Source: Bretschneidera sinensis (taxonomy: Eukaryota; Streptophyta; Magnoliopsida; Brassicales; Akaniaceae). Taken from it: a DNA stretch of 64,000 nucleotides. Positions within the stretch are counted from its first letter, which is position 1, and each line of letters begins with the position of its first letter. This document shows positions 11,503 through 23,869 of the stretch, in pieces. The notes under the pieces were generated by a model that worked only from the letters and a program-made list of their open reading frames with translations, did not search any database and had not been told where the DNA came from. The stretch is taken from contig CM043700.1 in NCBI GenBank assembly GCA_023935145.1, positions 35,586,620-35,650,619 on the forward strand. The letters are read 5' to 3'. A program made the translations under genes and the position numbers.

Positions 11503-14500
11503 CTACCAGTAATCACCACAAGAGCAAATTCCATCCTTGAAATGATGAAATCGATTTGCGTCTCTCAACACAATTTCTCGTTGACTAACCTTCGATATGT
11601 ATTTGATCGCATTGTGACAATCTCCACACACCCGAAGGTTTTTTATTACCCGAATTGGAGTGGATGGAGGAGTGCTTATGAGTCCATAAGCTACTGCTAG
11701 CTTTTCACTATGATAATAGAGTGCACGCTCTTTCTCCTCGTCTTCTACATCAAGCAGCACGAAATCTGTGTCAGGGACGTATCCTTCTTCTCTGATTCTG
11801 TTCATCAGATCTTCTACCTTACCATATATCAAATCAGCTTGCGCATGGGATCTATCATCCACTACAAACAAATGGGCCTTGTTCTTTATGTCTATCCAAC
11901 TAAATCCTGGATCCTTCTTCACATTCCTCCTCTTCATCATTCTTCTAGCATCATTTACATCATCCCATTGATTGGCAGCAGCATTGATATTGGACAAAAG
12001 AACATAAGCCGCCGAGTCTGATGGCTCCAAGGCCAAGAGCTTAGCTGCCACCCGTCTCCCAGTTTCTGTGTCCCCCTGAACCCTACAAGCACCAAGCAAA
12101 GCTCTGTACATTGAAGCGGAAGCTTCAAATGGCATTGATGCAATCAACTTTTCTGCCTCTTGAACAAGCCCTGCACGGCCAAGGGCATCAACTAGACAAG
12201 AAAAATGCTCAACCTCAGGCAGAATACCATAATTATTTTGCATCGAGTAAAAATACTCATGAGCTTCAGAAACAAAGCCGGAATGACTACAAGCAGAAAG
12301 GACCCCTATAAAGGTAACTTTATCAGGTCTAATATCATGAGATTTCATGAGTTTGAAAACTTTAAGTGCTTCTTCTCCATGTCCATGTTGAGCCAAAGCC
12401 ACCAACATGGCATTCCATAATGCAATGTTCCTCACATCCATTCTTTTAAATAAGCAATATGCATCTTCTATATTTCCACACTTGGCATACATGTCAACAA
12501 GTGAGGTTCCAACAAAAGGATCTGACGCACAATCCAATTTTATCACATTTGCATGAATTTGTTTCCCTTGTTCTAATGCTGTTAACAAAGAGCTTGCTTT
12601 GACAAGTGTAGCAAAGGTATATTCGTCTGGAAGGACCCCAGACAACCTCATCCGATGGTATATAGAAAGAGCACGGTCTTCATCTCCATTTTCTACGCAT
12701 CCTGAGATCATAGTTGTCCATGCAACATCATCCGGCACAGTGATATCATTGAAAACTAGGTAGGCAGGCACCATGTCTCCACATTTAACGTACATATCCA
12801 AAATACCACTGCTGACATATAAGTCTGAGTCAAATCCAGATTTTATAACATGAGCATGAACTTGCTTCCCTTGTTCCAACCCGAACACGCAACCACAGGC
12901 CTTGGCCACTGTTGCTAATGTGATCTCATCTGACCTCTCTCCACCTTCATGCATCAGAGTAAAGAGTTTCAATGTTTTGTGACTATCATTGCTCAAAACA
13001 TAGCCAAACATCATTGCATTCCAAGTTGCCAGATCAAATTCATCTTTGTTTTCAAATAGAAACTCAGCCTCTGCAATATTTCCACTCCTAGAATACACAT
13101 CAATTAGAGCAGTTGAAACAAAACTGTCAGTAACACTGCCACTTTTTATAGCATGAACATGAATCTGCCTACTTAGATACAAGCCTTCTAGAAGCGAAGA
13201 GCAAGCCCTTAGAACACTTGCCAATGTGAAATGATCTGGTCCTAAGCCACTGCGTAATAGATCAATGAATCGATTCACTGACTCCTTGTCCAAACCACTC
13301 TGTGTACAACTAGATATCATTGAATTCCATGAAATCAGATCTAATTCTTTCATATCATAGAACATTTTCCGAGCAAAACAGACACATCTCATTTTAGAAT
13401 ACATGTTTATAAGACTATTTGCAACAGAAACAAACGAATCAAAACCTGATTTCAAAGCCATACCATGAATTTGTTGCCCCAGCTCTAGATCATCTGTACC
13501 TGCAGCTGCAGCCGCAACTACAACAAATGTCACACTATCACATTCTACAGTTGACCTAGTCATATTAATGAAGCACTCAACAGCAGCCCTGTTTTCACCA
13601 ACCTGGAGGTACTCCGACGATGTCTTATTCCAAAGTATTACATTTGAATCATCATCATACGAAAATAATTTAGTTGCATAGGCTTGAACCTGCTCCATAT
13701 GCCTCTTGCCCACATCAGAAATCCCACTAAGAATACAACGCACAGTGACATCATCAGGACGCAGCCCACTCCGATGAAATGCCGAAAAGAGACTAAATGC
13801 TTCTTCCTGAAGACCCATTTCCACATATGCTTTCAACATAACATTCCATAACACAACATCTCTCTCCGGCATCCCTTCAAACAAAACACTGGCCTCTCTA
13901 ATCCGCCCAAATTTGGAATAGATGTTAACAAGAGCCCCTGAAACGAACACATCCCACTCCAAACCAATCTTCACTGCGTACCCATGAACAGCCTCTGAAG
14001 CCCAAGCATACCCCGAAAGCAAGCATAACTTCAACATTGGAGCTAGAGTTAGACGACTAGTTGACACAAAATTCCCACGGAGAAGGCGAAAAATGAGAAA
14101 ACCCTCTTGAATCTTCTCAACCTCCGAGTCCGCAGATTGTGCATAGGCAGCTATGATTGAATTCCATGTAACGAGGTCTCGGTCAGGCATTTTATCGAAC
14201 AGGCGACGTGCATAGGATAGTGACCCACACTTCGAGTACATTGTAATGAGATTGTTGGTCAAAAAACGATCTGGGTTTTGGCCAGAGTTTAAAATACGCG
14301 CGTGTGTGCATTTTCCGAGGGCCAAATTGGAAGTGGAAATAGCGGTGCGGAGGATAGAGAACCATTGAGAGGAATAGGAAGAAGATGAGGAGAATGGTGA
14401 AGGACTTGGAGGGAGGGAGATGGGGTTCGAAAGAGAGGAGAAGGGGGAAAGGAAGAGGAGAGTGTGTAAGTATGGAGTTTTGGGAGAGGAGAAGATGGTG

Positions 14501-14526
14501 GGTTTGACATGGGCTTGCAAGTTCAT
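11503..14526 (-). CDS. PLS-class DYW pentatricopeptide repeat protein, At4g33170-like
   Basis: An intronless gene of 1007 codons plus TAG stop. The open frame extends upstream to 14613, but its first codon there is TTG. The first ATG is at 14526, which gives a length close to the roughly 990 residues of Arabidopsis At4g33170, the protein it most resembles. The N-terminus is Ser/Pro/Leu-rich, consistent with an organelle-targeting peptide. Tandem PLS repeats of about 35 residues fill about 75-830, each with a hallmark such as [15 protein letters not shown] or [18 protein letters not shown]+ motifs and a C-terminal DYW deaminase domain follow. The deaminase has HSE at 939-941 (zinc His and catalytic Glu), CGDC at 967-970, a second zinc site with HH at 994-995 and CSC at 1001-1003, and the terminal DYW. 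Family members bind specific organelle transcripts and convert C to U. All key residues are present, so it looks functional. Its target RNA cannot be read from sequence. Confidence 0.96.
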   Translation of the reverse strand: MNLQAHVKPTIFSSPKTPYLHTLLFLSPFSSLSNPISLPPSPSPFSSSSSYSSQWFSILRTAISTSNLALGKCTHARILNSGQNPDRFLTNNLITMYSKCGSLSYARRLFDKMPDRDLVTWNSIIAAYAQSADSEVEKIQEGFLIFRLLRGNFVSTSRLTLAPMLKLCLLSGYAWASEAVHGYAVKIGLEWDVFVSGALVNIYSKFGRIREASVLFEGMPERDVVLWNVMLKAYVEMGLQEEAFSLFSAFHRSGLRPDDVTVRCILSGISDVGKRHMEQVQAYATKLFSYDDDSNVILWNKTSSEYLQVGENRAAVECFINMTRSTVECDSVTFVVVAAAAAGTDDLELGQQIHGMALKSGFDSFVSVANSLINMYSKMRCVCFARKMFYDMKELDLISWNSMISSCTQSGLDKESVNRFIDLLRSGLGPDHFTLASVLRACSSLLEGLYLSRQIHVHAIKSGSVTDSFVSTALIDVYSRSGNIAEAEFLFENKDEFDLATWNAMMFGYVLSNDSHKTLKLFTLMHEGGERSDEITLATVAKACGCVFGLEQGKQVHAHVIKSGFDSDLYVSSGILDMYVKCGDMVPAYLVFNDITVPDDVAWTTMISGCVENGDEDRALSIYHRMRLSGVLPDEYTFATLVKASSLLTALEQGKQIHANVIKLDCASDPFVGTSLVDMYAKCGNIEDAYCLFKRMDVRNIALWNAMLVALAQHGHGEEALKVFKLMKSHDIRPDKVTFIGVLSACSHSGFVSEAHEYFYSMQNNYGILPEVEHFSCLVDALGRAGLVQEAEKLIASMPFEASASMYRALLGACRVQGDTETGRRVAAKLLALEPSDSAAYVLLSNINAAANQWDDVNDARRMMKRRNVKKDPGFSWIDIKNKAHLFVVDDRSHAQADLIYGKVEDLMNRIREEGYVPDTDFVLLDVEDEEKERALYYHSEKLAVAYGLISTPPSTPIRVIKNLRVCGDCHNAIKYISKVSQREIVLRDANRFHHFKDGICSCGDYW

Positions 14527-15567
14527 TTCGGGTTTGCATTGTTTTGTTCCCCTCCAAACTTCAAAATTCTGATACTCATTGGGGAGAGAAAATGAAGCTG
14601 TTTTGGAAGCCAATAGGATTTTTTGGTTGGTCCGTTTAAACTTTAAAGTTTGTATTAATTCAAAAATTCATTGATAATTTAAAAAAATTTATAAAAAATA
14701 TTAATTTTTAAGCTTCAATGTCATTAATGAAATTTTTCAAAATTATTAAAAAAAATTCTCTAAACTATTAAATTTAGATCCAAAATAATCAAAATTTTTT
14801 GTTGTTTCAGAAAGATTCTCCGTTCGGTTTAGCTTTAGCCAACCCAAAGTAACATAGGACTGCCTCTTTGCTGTAGTTTAACCTTTTCTTTTTTGGGAGC
14901 TGATTTTATCTATGCAGTTTAGCCTTCCACTGTCCATTTTTATTCTTAACGAGTTATTTATTTTTACTCTTATTTTCAGTCCTTCTGTGTTACCATTTAA
15001 TTTTTATGAAATTACCATTCGATTTTTCAAGAAATCGGCTGCACAAGATATCAGGTCTCTTCTTTTTTCCCTCTTTGGCCAAGAAGTGATACAGTTTCAA
15101 TAATCCCAAGTCCCAACACCATTCTACCACCCGAGAATCATCACATCTTGGCTAATGCATAACTCCATAAGGGCTGAGAAAAAATAACCGAAAAAAATTT
15201 AGGCTGAAATGGAATTGAAAAAAGTAATTACTCAATTTTTTTTTATTTTAATTATGGCTAGGATTTTTTTTTTTTTTGGGTTTTTTTTGTCAATTATGAT
15301 TATTGATTTTTAAGCATACTAGTTAATCAAATTGAATCAAAATTATATACTAAATATTCAATATGTTATGTGCATGCAAAACAACATTTAGATGGTGCAA
15401 ATAAATACCGCTTAGTTATAAACACTCATATAAAAATAAAAATTTAACCCACCCTCCACCCACAAACTGCATACGTGGATTAAGTCAGATTATGATCTTT
15501 TCTTATAAAAAAAATATGATATATAAGACTGTATTATGCTTTGATTACTGTATTTTTATTTAATTGG
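14527..15567. other. Intergenic, PPR promoter side
   Basis: AT-rich DNA upstream of the PPR start, including the 87-bp in-frame extension without ATG (14527-14613). I see T-tracts near 15240-15290 and no convincing TATA box, gene or transposon end. Confidence 0.5.
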
Positions 15568-15577
15568 ATAAAATTTT

Positions 15578-15772
15578 AATTTTAATTTTTATTTTTTATA
15601 AGTAAAAATTTTATTAGAAAGCATCAAGATGGTGCATAATAAAGACAAACACTAATTACAATGGAGAGGCTCCACAAAATCTAGTAGATTATCAAAATTT
15701 ACAAAGAAATTTTCTTTAAACAAAAAAATGAAGATATTAAACCAACTATCCTTAATTTTGCAAGGGGCTTAT
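15578..15772 (-). mobile_element. LINE 3' end with A-rich tail, separated from its body by G1
   Basis: On the minus strand this reads from a stop-rich 3'UTR, through TCTAATAAAATTTTTACTT, into an A-rich tail, typical of plant L1-type LINEs. It joins 26425-28097 once gypsy element G1 (15773-26424) is removed. The candidate target duplication ATAAAATTTT occurs at 15568-15577, next to the tail, and at 28098-28107, beyond the 5' end. It is AT-rich, so chance is possible. Confidence 0.75.
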
Positions 15773-16147
15773 TGTAATACCCGTAATCGTGAAGTAATGG
15801 TAAAGAAGTAATTTAATAAATATGACATGAAATTTAAATAATATATTTACGCGAATGATTAGTATTAAATAAAATAATTCTTTTAAAAAAAATTGAGACG
15901 TGGATGTCATTATAAGAAAAGAAAATAAATAAAATAATAATAAAGTTTTCTTTAAAAAAAAGTTAAATAAAAAAAACCACCAAAGCATAGCAGCAGCTGG
16001 CAGCACCTGCTGCCAAGTTTGGTTAAATGCCTCCAAGTGTATTTGGTTCTTACATGCCCTCCAACACATCAAAACGTGGAAGACTTTGGGTGGGGGCTGT
16101 AGATATTTTTTTTTAAAAGCAAACTTTGGTTTGCATATATATATAAT

Positions 16148-17637
16148 GGGTTGAGTTGGGTTTGGTTGTGTCTTTTTAAAGATTGAGTTGGGTTGGGTTG
16201 AAAATATTTTGAACCTGGTGGGTTGGGTTGGGTCATGGGTTCAAAATTTTCAACCCGACCCAAACCAGTAACCCGGTCAAATATATAATTATATATTTTA
16301 TATTTATTGAATATAAAATAGTGTATAAATATTTATAATATAATTGTAAAATATATAATCATAAAATGTTCATTCTAATTACTACTAATGCGTAAAATTA
16401 TATATAGCAAATACTCTAATGTCCAAACAAGTCTCATATTTTCCAATTACCCAGATTTTAGTTTCAAATATTTACATTAGAAACAAATACTAATTTCAAG
16501 TTATGAAATAGTTTTCATAATTATTCTTAAGCATAACTTCAGTCAGAATGAATTGATGCACAAGTAACTTATGCTAACAAAATTTTGATTTCTTGTACCG
16601 TTGTAACTATAAAATAAACATAGAAATTAACACTAACTTACAAGATTTCGGTCGAGATCAATGTATGGAGATAAACTTATATTCCAAAAAGATGTACCAT
16701 AATGTTGATGAAAGAAATGCTGAATGTATGATAAAGCTTAGTAATACCAACTTGGTGGAAGTCTTTCATGCAAACATTATTGAACCATTCAATTTGCCTC
16801 TCTGTGACATTTTAAGAGCCCTCATGTCCCTTCCAAGTGCATTAAAGCATAGTCCAAAAATTAGATAGATTAGTGAGAAAGCACTAGCACAGCCAACAAA
16901 TGTTGAGTTACTAAAATATATTATTAGCAACTGTCCAGAAATCCAGATTTCCTTCGTAATTGAACAGTTTTCTAAAGTAAGTTAAATTCATATCAATTAA
17001 GGCAGTTCATAGCATAACATTCAGATGAAAATTGTATTTTTCAATATAACAATGAATTCATATTCTAACATCAAGGGCTTTAGGTTGTGAGCATGCATAT
17101 AAGCAATTGACTATGGTCACTTCATCAAGCTCTATATTACTCGCTTGCATTTCATGAAACAATGCCAAAGCATCCTTTCCAAGTTTGACTTCAACGTAGC
17201 CTCTAATTATATCATTCCATGGCACAACATCCTTCTCTTGCATATCATCAAAAAAACTTCTTAGCAGTATCCAAAAAACTAAATTTAGCATAGCCTACAA
17301 CCATTGTAGTCCATGAGACAATTTTTCTTTTTTCGATGTTATCAAATATTCTTTGTGTTGTCAGGCACACATATTTTACTTGTAATATGAATAGATTTAG
17401 TTTTGGATTTAATAGAATATTTTTTTGTTATGTAATATGTATAGTTTAATTATTTAGTAAAAAAATATATCAACCTGGTGACCCAAACCGACCCAAACCG
17501 ATTAGAATGGGTTGGGTTGGGTTGAGGTTGAATGAGTTCATGGGTTGGGTTGGGCTGAGATTTTTTCAACCCGGTATGAATAGGTTTGATTGAAATTTTA
17601 GGATAATCCGACCCAAACCGACCCATGCTCACCCCTA
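16148..17637. mobile_element. hAT-like element in G1 5' LTR, left terminus lost, carries a PPR fragment
   Basis: Absent from the 3' LTR at the equivalent point (24510-24535). Both ends are rich in GGGTTGGGTTG/CCCAACCC motifs. The right end finishes in CATGCTCACCCCTA, whose complement TAGGGGTGAGCATG is a plant hAT-type terminus. No matching left terminus or 8-bp duplication is seen. Directly after the right end is a 16-bp inverted copy of upstream LTR sequence. The core is AT-rich with a PPR-gene fragment on the minus strand. An open frame at 16593-16868 matches nothing I recognise. Confidence 0.65.
17058..17390 (-). pseudogene. Captured PPR gene fragment, SLO1 (At2g22410)-like
   Basis: On the minus strand two consecutive PLS-type PPR units are readable. 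The first has RIFDNIEKRKIVSWTTM (about 17350-17300). The second has DDMQEKDVVPWNDIIRGYV, then DALALFHEMQASN and CLYACSQPKALDV. One extra T in a T-run near 17255 shifts the frame between them. From memory of the family, the series resembles Arabidopsis SLO1 (At2g22410) far more than the full PPR gene at 11503-14526. It is too short and broken to be functional. Its place inside a hAT-like insertion suggests gene-fragment capture. Confidence 0.75.
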
Positions 17638-19521
17638 ACCCAAAGTCTTCCACTTAACCATTTACGTTAGTTTTTCTTTCAAATTATTTATTTTCTTTAA
17701 ACACTTGGGGATCCAAAGAAAAGTTAAAATAACAATTTTTTGAAGAAGTTTACGGTAGAATTTTATAAGGAATCACGAATAGCTATCAGAAAAGCAGAAG
17801 GTAATAATGTAGTGTTTATTTTTGAATTTTTAGCATTTCCTGAAATTTCTCCGAATTCAAAGTAGGAATTTTCAAAGGGTGTGGTTTACAAAGAAATGAA
17901 GAAATAATTAGAAATTGAATACAAATATTATGTCAGGTGTTGGCGGTCAACAACTGTGAGAAGTTTCGGAGAAGAATGAGAAAAGCAAGGAGGTGATCCA
18001 CAGGTAGTTTTAAGTGCTACGTGGTGAGTTGGATTTACTTTAAGTAGTCTGAATAAAAATCAAATATCTAGTGATAATATTGAATTTAATTACTAGTGTA
18101 TGATTTGATAGTAGATAAATATTTGGTTGATAGATATGATATGAATATTGGACAGATAAAAAAATTATTATTATGTAAGAATAAATATTATTAGAAAAAT
18201 AAGTTGATATAATAATGATGGTGATAAATAAATTCTTGATGAGCCATGGTTGATATTTTGATACAAATTTTGAGGAGATGAATTTTAGTGGATATTGACA
18301 AACTTTGAGGGATGATTTGATATGATTTTGGATGAAATTTAGTGGATCGTGGTAAGTTTTAATGGATGATTTGATGTGATTTGGGATAAGAGGAATTTAA
18401 TGGAATTTTAGTTATATAAATTTAAGAATAAGTGTTCTAAATTTATATTATTTTTATATTACTGTTCATGTATATATTTTATATTATTGTTCATGTGCAT
18501 ATACCTTAAATAAGATAACTGAAAGAACCGAGAAGGGGTCGGTCTAATAGAACAACCGTGACAGCCGATATATGCTGGAAATAAAAGGGACACCGTGATA
18601 GCCGATATATACTGGAAATAAATTCTGTGATAACCGGGATAAGCTGTAAAGAATCGGGAAGGGACCGGTATAAGATAATAATAACCTGTCGACAAGTGGG
18701 AAGATGTTCCCATCATAATCATTCATGTGTGACATCTGATTTAATTATTGCTTGCATTATTGAAATGTTTATGTGTGGTGTGTGATTATGAATTAAATCA
18801 TAGATGAATGAGTCTCACAGAGAGAGACAATTATGGTGATAAAATTATTGAAATACTGAGGTGTGGTGTGTGATTGTGAATTTATTTGTAGATGGATGAG
18901 TTTCACAGAGAGACAAGTATGATGATAAAAACCATCTAAATTATAGATATTATGATGTGAACCTCATTATGAGGAAATTATGAAATAATCGGTGGTCTTA
19001 AGGTGATCCAACAAATAAGAGAAAGAGATTGTTAGAGAATGGATATGATGACATGTGTAGTGATAGTAGGGTGCTAGTATTAAGTGTATGAGATATAAAT
19101 TGATTTAAATATTAAAAAAAATGTTTATACAAATGAGTACTTCTAGTAAATTTAATTCACTGAGCTTGTGAAACTCACTCCTTATTGTGCAATGATTTCA
19201 GGTGGCAGGCTTGACAATTAGTTTTGTGAGTTAAAGTGCAGAAGAAATCATTTTCTGTAAGCCACATACGTGTCAATATCCTCAAACAAATGAGAAAATG
19301 AAAAATAAAAATTTATTTGTAAATATTCATACATGTTAAGTTGTATATTATGTTTAAATTATATCAGATTGATGTACCTCCCCTGTTGAAGGCTGAGGGT
19401 TACAGTAAAAATTCTTGTTAGTTTATTTTGCTTAATTGTTGCATATGTGTCATACGAGGATTTTCAAAATGTGACGACATCGTCTCGAGGGTGGCTAACC
19501 CGGGATTGGTCGTTATAATTT

Positions 19522-19533
19522 TGGTATTAGAGC
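19522..19533 (+). other. Primer-binding site of G1
   Basis: TGGTATTAGAGC follows the 5' LTR by four bases. It is the initiator tRNA-Met complement with one C-to-T change. Confidence 0.82.
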
Positions 19534-19621
19534 ATTAGGTTTTAAGATTTTGTAGACTGCATGAGAACCTAAAAAAGTGGAAGATTCTAAATAAATTATA
19601 TTTTAAATGCAGAGTCTGAGG

Positions 19622-21063
19622 ATGACACGTGGTTGTGCGAGAGCTAGAGGTAGAGTTCAAAATTTGAAAGGGCGTGGTAGGCCCCCAATATTTTTGACAA
19701 GTCAATATTGAGTTTGAATCTGTGGTTCCTAGAAGAGAACGTGTTGATAGTATGATTAATATTAATTGATATTAGTAAAGAGATAAGAGAATCTAAAGTT
19801 GGAAGAGATGAGCTAAGATAAACTCTTACGCATACTCTTGAGAAAATGAAAGTAACAAATGATAGAGTTGATAGGCTAGAGCAGTGCCTGAGGTTATTGT
19901 TAATCCAGTAATGATGAACGTTTAAAAATAGGGAAAAGTTAGTTGATACATGAGATGCAGGGAGATTGTTAAGCTGAATGCCTTGTTGTTTAAAAGATCT
20001 CTGAATCATTTTAGGCCTAAGTTTTGGGAGAAACATGTAGAAAGATTATTTGGTATTTTACCAGTAACTGTCAGACAGAGGGTTACCTTTGCTTTGTTTG
20101 AGTAGAATAAGAAGTTTTGGAATGGTGGGAGGATATTCTTCCCAGGGTAAGTGCAAATATTGATAGACCCTTAACCTGGAATAGGTTTAAGGAAGATTTT
20201 CTTGATAAATATTTCCCTTATACTTTTAAAGCCCAACAAGATAGAGATTTCATTTATTTGAGGTAAAATATGGTGACTGTGGCTTAGTATGATAGTAGAT
20301 TTGTGGCATTGCCAAGGTTTGTATCGAAAATGGTAGACATAAAGGAAAAGAAGTGTAAGAGGTTCCTAGATGGATTATATTTTTGAGTTTAGGTCGAAAC
20401 TATCTTACATGAGACATATAAATTATGTCAAAGTTGGCGAATATATCATTTCAGATTGAGAGAGATGTGATGAAGTTTAAGGGAAAGAGAACTAGTGGTT
20501 AATGAAGTTTAGACATGAAGTTTATAGAGGTAGTGGTAATACAAGTGTACAGTGTTAAAGACTACCCCAGATAAGGCGTTCCTTGTCACAGGGAACTGAA
20601 ATACAAAGTCAAAGGCAAACAGGATCCGTTGCTTGTGTAACTTAGATTAATATCAGCGGGACCTTTAAATTTGAGAGACTGGTTATGAGAACTGGGAGAC
20701 ATGGCAAAGGAAGTAAGTATGACACCAAAGGAAAGTGGTAATCTGATATGGAGTAAAGAGACAAAAGTTTGTTATAGATATATTCAGATAAGATATTTAT
20801 CTCAGAATTTTCAAAATTTGAAGTGTTTTTTGGGCAGAGAAGGTGGACATATCAATGTTGGCCGATGTTGATACAACCTATTCTTTTGCATTCAGTGTTC
20901 ATACAAAGTTTATTAAAGTATGTATTAGTCATTGGATGCAAAATAATTCTATTGAAGTTCCCACTAGAGATAGAGTGATAATCATAAAAGTTTACAGGAG
21001 TTGTGTGATTCGTATCAGTGATAGAGAATCTGAAGTTGAATTATTATCTTTGAATATGATATA
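19622..21063 (+). pseudogene. G1 gag and protease remnant
   Basis: An ATG at 19622 starts MTRGCARARGRVQ, the Arg/Gly-rich N-terminus shared with C (54200) and D (58739). A capsid fragment with RPLTWNRFKEDFLDKYFP lies near 20165-20220. Near 20765-20810 the zinc knuckle reads CYRYIQIRYLSQNF, where D has CFRCNQTGHLSRNC: the second Cys and the His are both Tyr and the last Cys is Phe. The retropepsin-like part is open at 20843-21063, but the active site reads DVDTTYSF where D has DHGATHSF. Many stops elsewhere. Confidence 0.85.
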
Positions 21064-22710
21064 ATTTCATTTAATGTTTGGGAAAGAATTGGTTATCGAT
21101 GTATTATGTCTGAGTTGATTGTTTCAGAAGGATGATAGTGTTCAAGATATGAATATGAAGAGTTTAACTTTCAAGGAGAACACAAGATACTCTCGAAGTA
21201 TCTTATTTTGCTTTGACCACTAGGAGATGGTTGAAGAAGGGTTGTGAGGAGTATTTGGCATACATAATGGATTCTAGAAAGAAAAAAAAAGGAAAGTTAG
21301 AATAAATCTTAGTGGGAAAGATTTTTCTAATGTAATACCTGATAAGTTGTCTAGGTTGCCTCCAAGTAGGGAGATTTAATTCTCTATTGATGTGATATAA
21401 GGATCATCACATATATTTAATAGCACCCTACAGAATGAAGTCAGTTGAATGTACCATTTTAAGAAATTTTTGGATAAACAATTTTTTCGGACCTAATGTA
21501 TTTGGGAAGCCCCTGTGTTGTTTGTAAAGAAGGAAGATGGAATGATAAGAGTGTGTATAGACTACAGATAGTCGAATAGAAACAAATATCTTTTTCCCAG
21601 GATAAATAAATTGTTGAACAGTGCAAGGAGTGAGAGTAATTTCTAAGATAAACCTGAGATCAGGTTATCACCAATTGAGGATAGAGAAAGGAGACATATC
21701 TAAGACTACTTTTAAGACATGTTATGGTCATAAGCTTTTTGTGAAGTCATTCAGATTAACTAATGTTCCAAAAACATTCATAGACTTGATGAATAGAGTG
21801 TTTAAAATATATCTTAACAAGTTTATGGTTGTATTTGACTCCCTGATATATTCTAAGAAGGAAGAATAACATGTGAAACATTAGACAATGTGTTGAAGAT
21901 TCTGATGAGAGAGAAATTATATGCAAAGTGTTCTAAGTGTGAGTGTTAGTTGAATGATATAATTTTCTTGGAACATGTAATATCAGGAAATGGCATAACA
22001 GTTGATCCACAAAAGGTAGAGGCAATGTTAAGTTGGAAGAGACCAACTCATGTGCCTGAGATTAACATCTTCTTGAGGTTAGATGGTTATTATAGAAGAT
22101 TATTTGAGAATTTTCTATTATTGTAATACTGTTGAATAAACTGACCAGGAAGTATGTGAGATTTGTATGGTGAGGGAAGTGTGAGAAATTTTTTTTCAAT
22201 TACTAAAGGAGAAATTGACTACAGCTCTAGTATTGGTGTTTTTTTCCGGTGGTGAAGGATTTGTGGTATATAGTGATACATCACATCAATGATCGGGATA
22301 TGTGTAACATAGGAAAACTGTGGCCCATACTTCTAGGCAATTGAAGATTCATGATAGAAATTTCCCTACTCATGACTTAGAGTTGACTACTATAGTGTGT
22401 ACTTTAAAGATTGGAGACATCATCTGTATGGAGCCACTTGTAAGATATTCATGGGTTATAAGAGTTCGACGTACTTACCTACTGAGAGAGAGTTGAGTTT
22501 GAGGCAAAGATGGTGGATGGAGTAATTAGTAATTATGATTGTACAATTCACTATCATCTAGAAAATGCGAAGGTGATAGCTGATGCATTGAGTAGAAAGT
22601 CTACAAGAAGGTTAACTGCTATTGGGAGTACTGATGTGAAATTGATGATAGATTTAAAAGAGATAAGAATGAAGTTGAATATCAATGATAGAGGATCATA
22701 GTTAACGAAT
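21064..22710 (+). pseudogene. G1 reverse transcriptase and RNase H, catalytically dead
   Basis: Fragments in order: PVLFVKKEDGM-like, PRINKLLN (PRIDDIF in D), then 21621-21869 with [12 protein letters not shown]. The catalytic YxDD site of D ([10 protein letters not shown]) is here VFDSLIYS, a six-base in-frame loss that removes the Asp pair. RNase H follows (GFVVYSDTSHQ near 22260), then the YDCTIHYHLENAKVIADALS connection at 22510-22701. The same YxDD loss is in element C. Confidence 0.88.
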
Positions 22711-22943
22711 ATAGTTGTACAGTAATCCATAATATGCTTTAGAGAGAACCGTAAAACAGCACAAAGTAGACCGAATAGTTATGTTGATAATAGGAGAATA
22801 CCTCTCAAGTTTCAAGTAGGTGTTTGGGTGTAACTAAAAATATCTCCATGAAAAGGTATGCTGAGAGTCAAAAAGAAATAAAAGTTGAGTCTGAGGTATG
22901 TGGGACCCTATGAGGTTGTTGAGAAAGTTGGGCTAATTATGAG
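22711..22943 (+). pseudogene. G1 integrase C-terminal remnant; zinc finger and core deleted
   Basis: Directly after the RNase H connection the sequence jumps to the extreme C-terminal integrase region (ENRKTAQSRPNSYVDNRR, then LSLRYVGPYEVVEKVG). The H2C2 zinc finger and DDE core are absent, so a deletion of several hundred bases is inferred by comparison with D. A hAT element interrupts at 22943. Confidence 0.82.
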
Positions 22944-23869
22944 CAATGTTTTAAAAAAAAACGGGTCTGGGGCGCACCTCGAGCGAAATCCTGCAAAAAC
23001 GCCCAGGGGCGTAACTCAAAACGATTGTTTTTAGTTAAATGAAATCAGTCCATTTAACCAAAACAACGTCGTTTTAATAATAAACCCTTTAAGTCTTCTT
23101 CCCTAAGGCTCGAACCCATGACCTAAAGTGTCATAGGTCTTCACCACTGAGCTAGCACTCCTATTGTGAAATTATTACACTTCATAAATATATAATACAT
23201 ATTATCTATCTTAATAATAATTACAAACTATTTAATTAATCACTTACAAATTACAACAATATAGAAATATAAGTTATACTTTATATAATTTATATATAAA
23301 TATATATTAATATTTATAAAATTATAATTATCACACTATAAAGAGTTAGTAAAGTATTAAACTTTGATAAAAATTAATTAAAATTATTTTAATTAATTAA
23401 TTAATATTATTTTATTAAAATTTTGAAACGCCCTAAAAGATTCAAAAGACTTACCTGGATTTTCAGTCTTTCAGGTCAGAATTTTAAATTTTCAACATTT
23501 TGATTGGACATCATTACAAATGGAACCACTATGTTGGAGGACCATAGTGTAAATTGATAAATACATATGCAACAAATGATAGTGTACGTCTAATATCAAA
23601 TATGATTAAAATTTTCACCAAATTGTTTGATATTTGTGTAAAAATATTTTGATAAATATTCATTCATAGGTCTTAAGTTAGTAAAGTTTATTGATAATTA
23701 ATTTATTTATATTATTTCAATTTTTTAGTATTTTTATAATTTAATTAATATTATTTTATTCAAAACACCCCAATGTTTCAAAAGGCTTATGCCCCAACGC
23801 CTCGGGGCTTATGCCTCGCCTTATTGAGGCAAAACGCCTCGTCCAACGCCCTCACCTCTGAAAACACTG
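22944..23869 (+). mobile_element. hAT-type non-autonomous element (copy 1) with tRNA-like module
   Basis: It begins CAATGTTTT and ends AAAACACTG, giving terminal inverted repeats CARTGTTTT. Flanks are ATTATGAG (22936-22943) and GTTGTGAG (23870-23877), an 8-bp duplication with two transitions. Excising it rejoins the gypsy frame. Subterminal regions are GC-rich (GCGCACCTCGAGCG; GCCTCGTCCAACGCC) and the core is very AT-rich. There is no transposase. Copy 2 is at 51255-52250. Confidence 0.85.
23105..23162 (-). other. tRNA-like (SINE-head-like) module inside hAT copy 1
   Basis: On the minus strand an A-box-like TAGCTCAGTGG (23144-23154) is followed after 27 bases by a B-box-like GGTTCGAGCC (23107-23116), as in tRNA genes and plant SINE heads. 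The upstream bases GGAGTGC also fit a SINE 5' start. No cloverleaf acceptor end is present, so this is not a functional tRNA gene. Copy 2 has the module at 51488-51535, with a changed A-box. Confidence 0.6.

Larger units (their letters stand above)
15773..19517 (+). repeat. 5' LTR of G1, enlarged by a hAT insertion
   Basis: 3745 bp, against 2223 bp for the 3' LTR (24202-26424). The excess is the insertion at about 16148-17653. Outside it the two LTRs align nearly throughout, including ACTTGGGGATCCAAAGAAAA and the CCGATATATxCTGGAAATAA minisatellite (about 18521-18690). The terminal TACA has become TATA. Confidence 0.88.

Noticed and set aside
11710..12420. Plus-strand open frames inside the PPR gene
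   Set aside because: Shadows of the minus-strand PPR coding sequence.
16593..16868. 91-codon open frame in the hAT-like insert
   Set aside because: No recognisable domain; could be captured sequence, but I have no evidence for a gene.
18459..18735. Open frames of 60-90 codons in the G1 LTRs (also 25361-25631)
   Set aside because: They arise from the LTR minisatellite, are on the opposite strand to the element and have no domain.
23105..23162. Possible tRNA gene on the minus strand
   Set aside because: A- and B-box-like elements are present, but no paired acceptor stem or anticodon arm that I can fold; it lies in a transposon and is kept only as a tRNA-like module.
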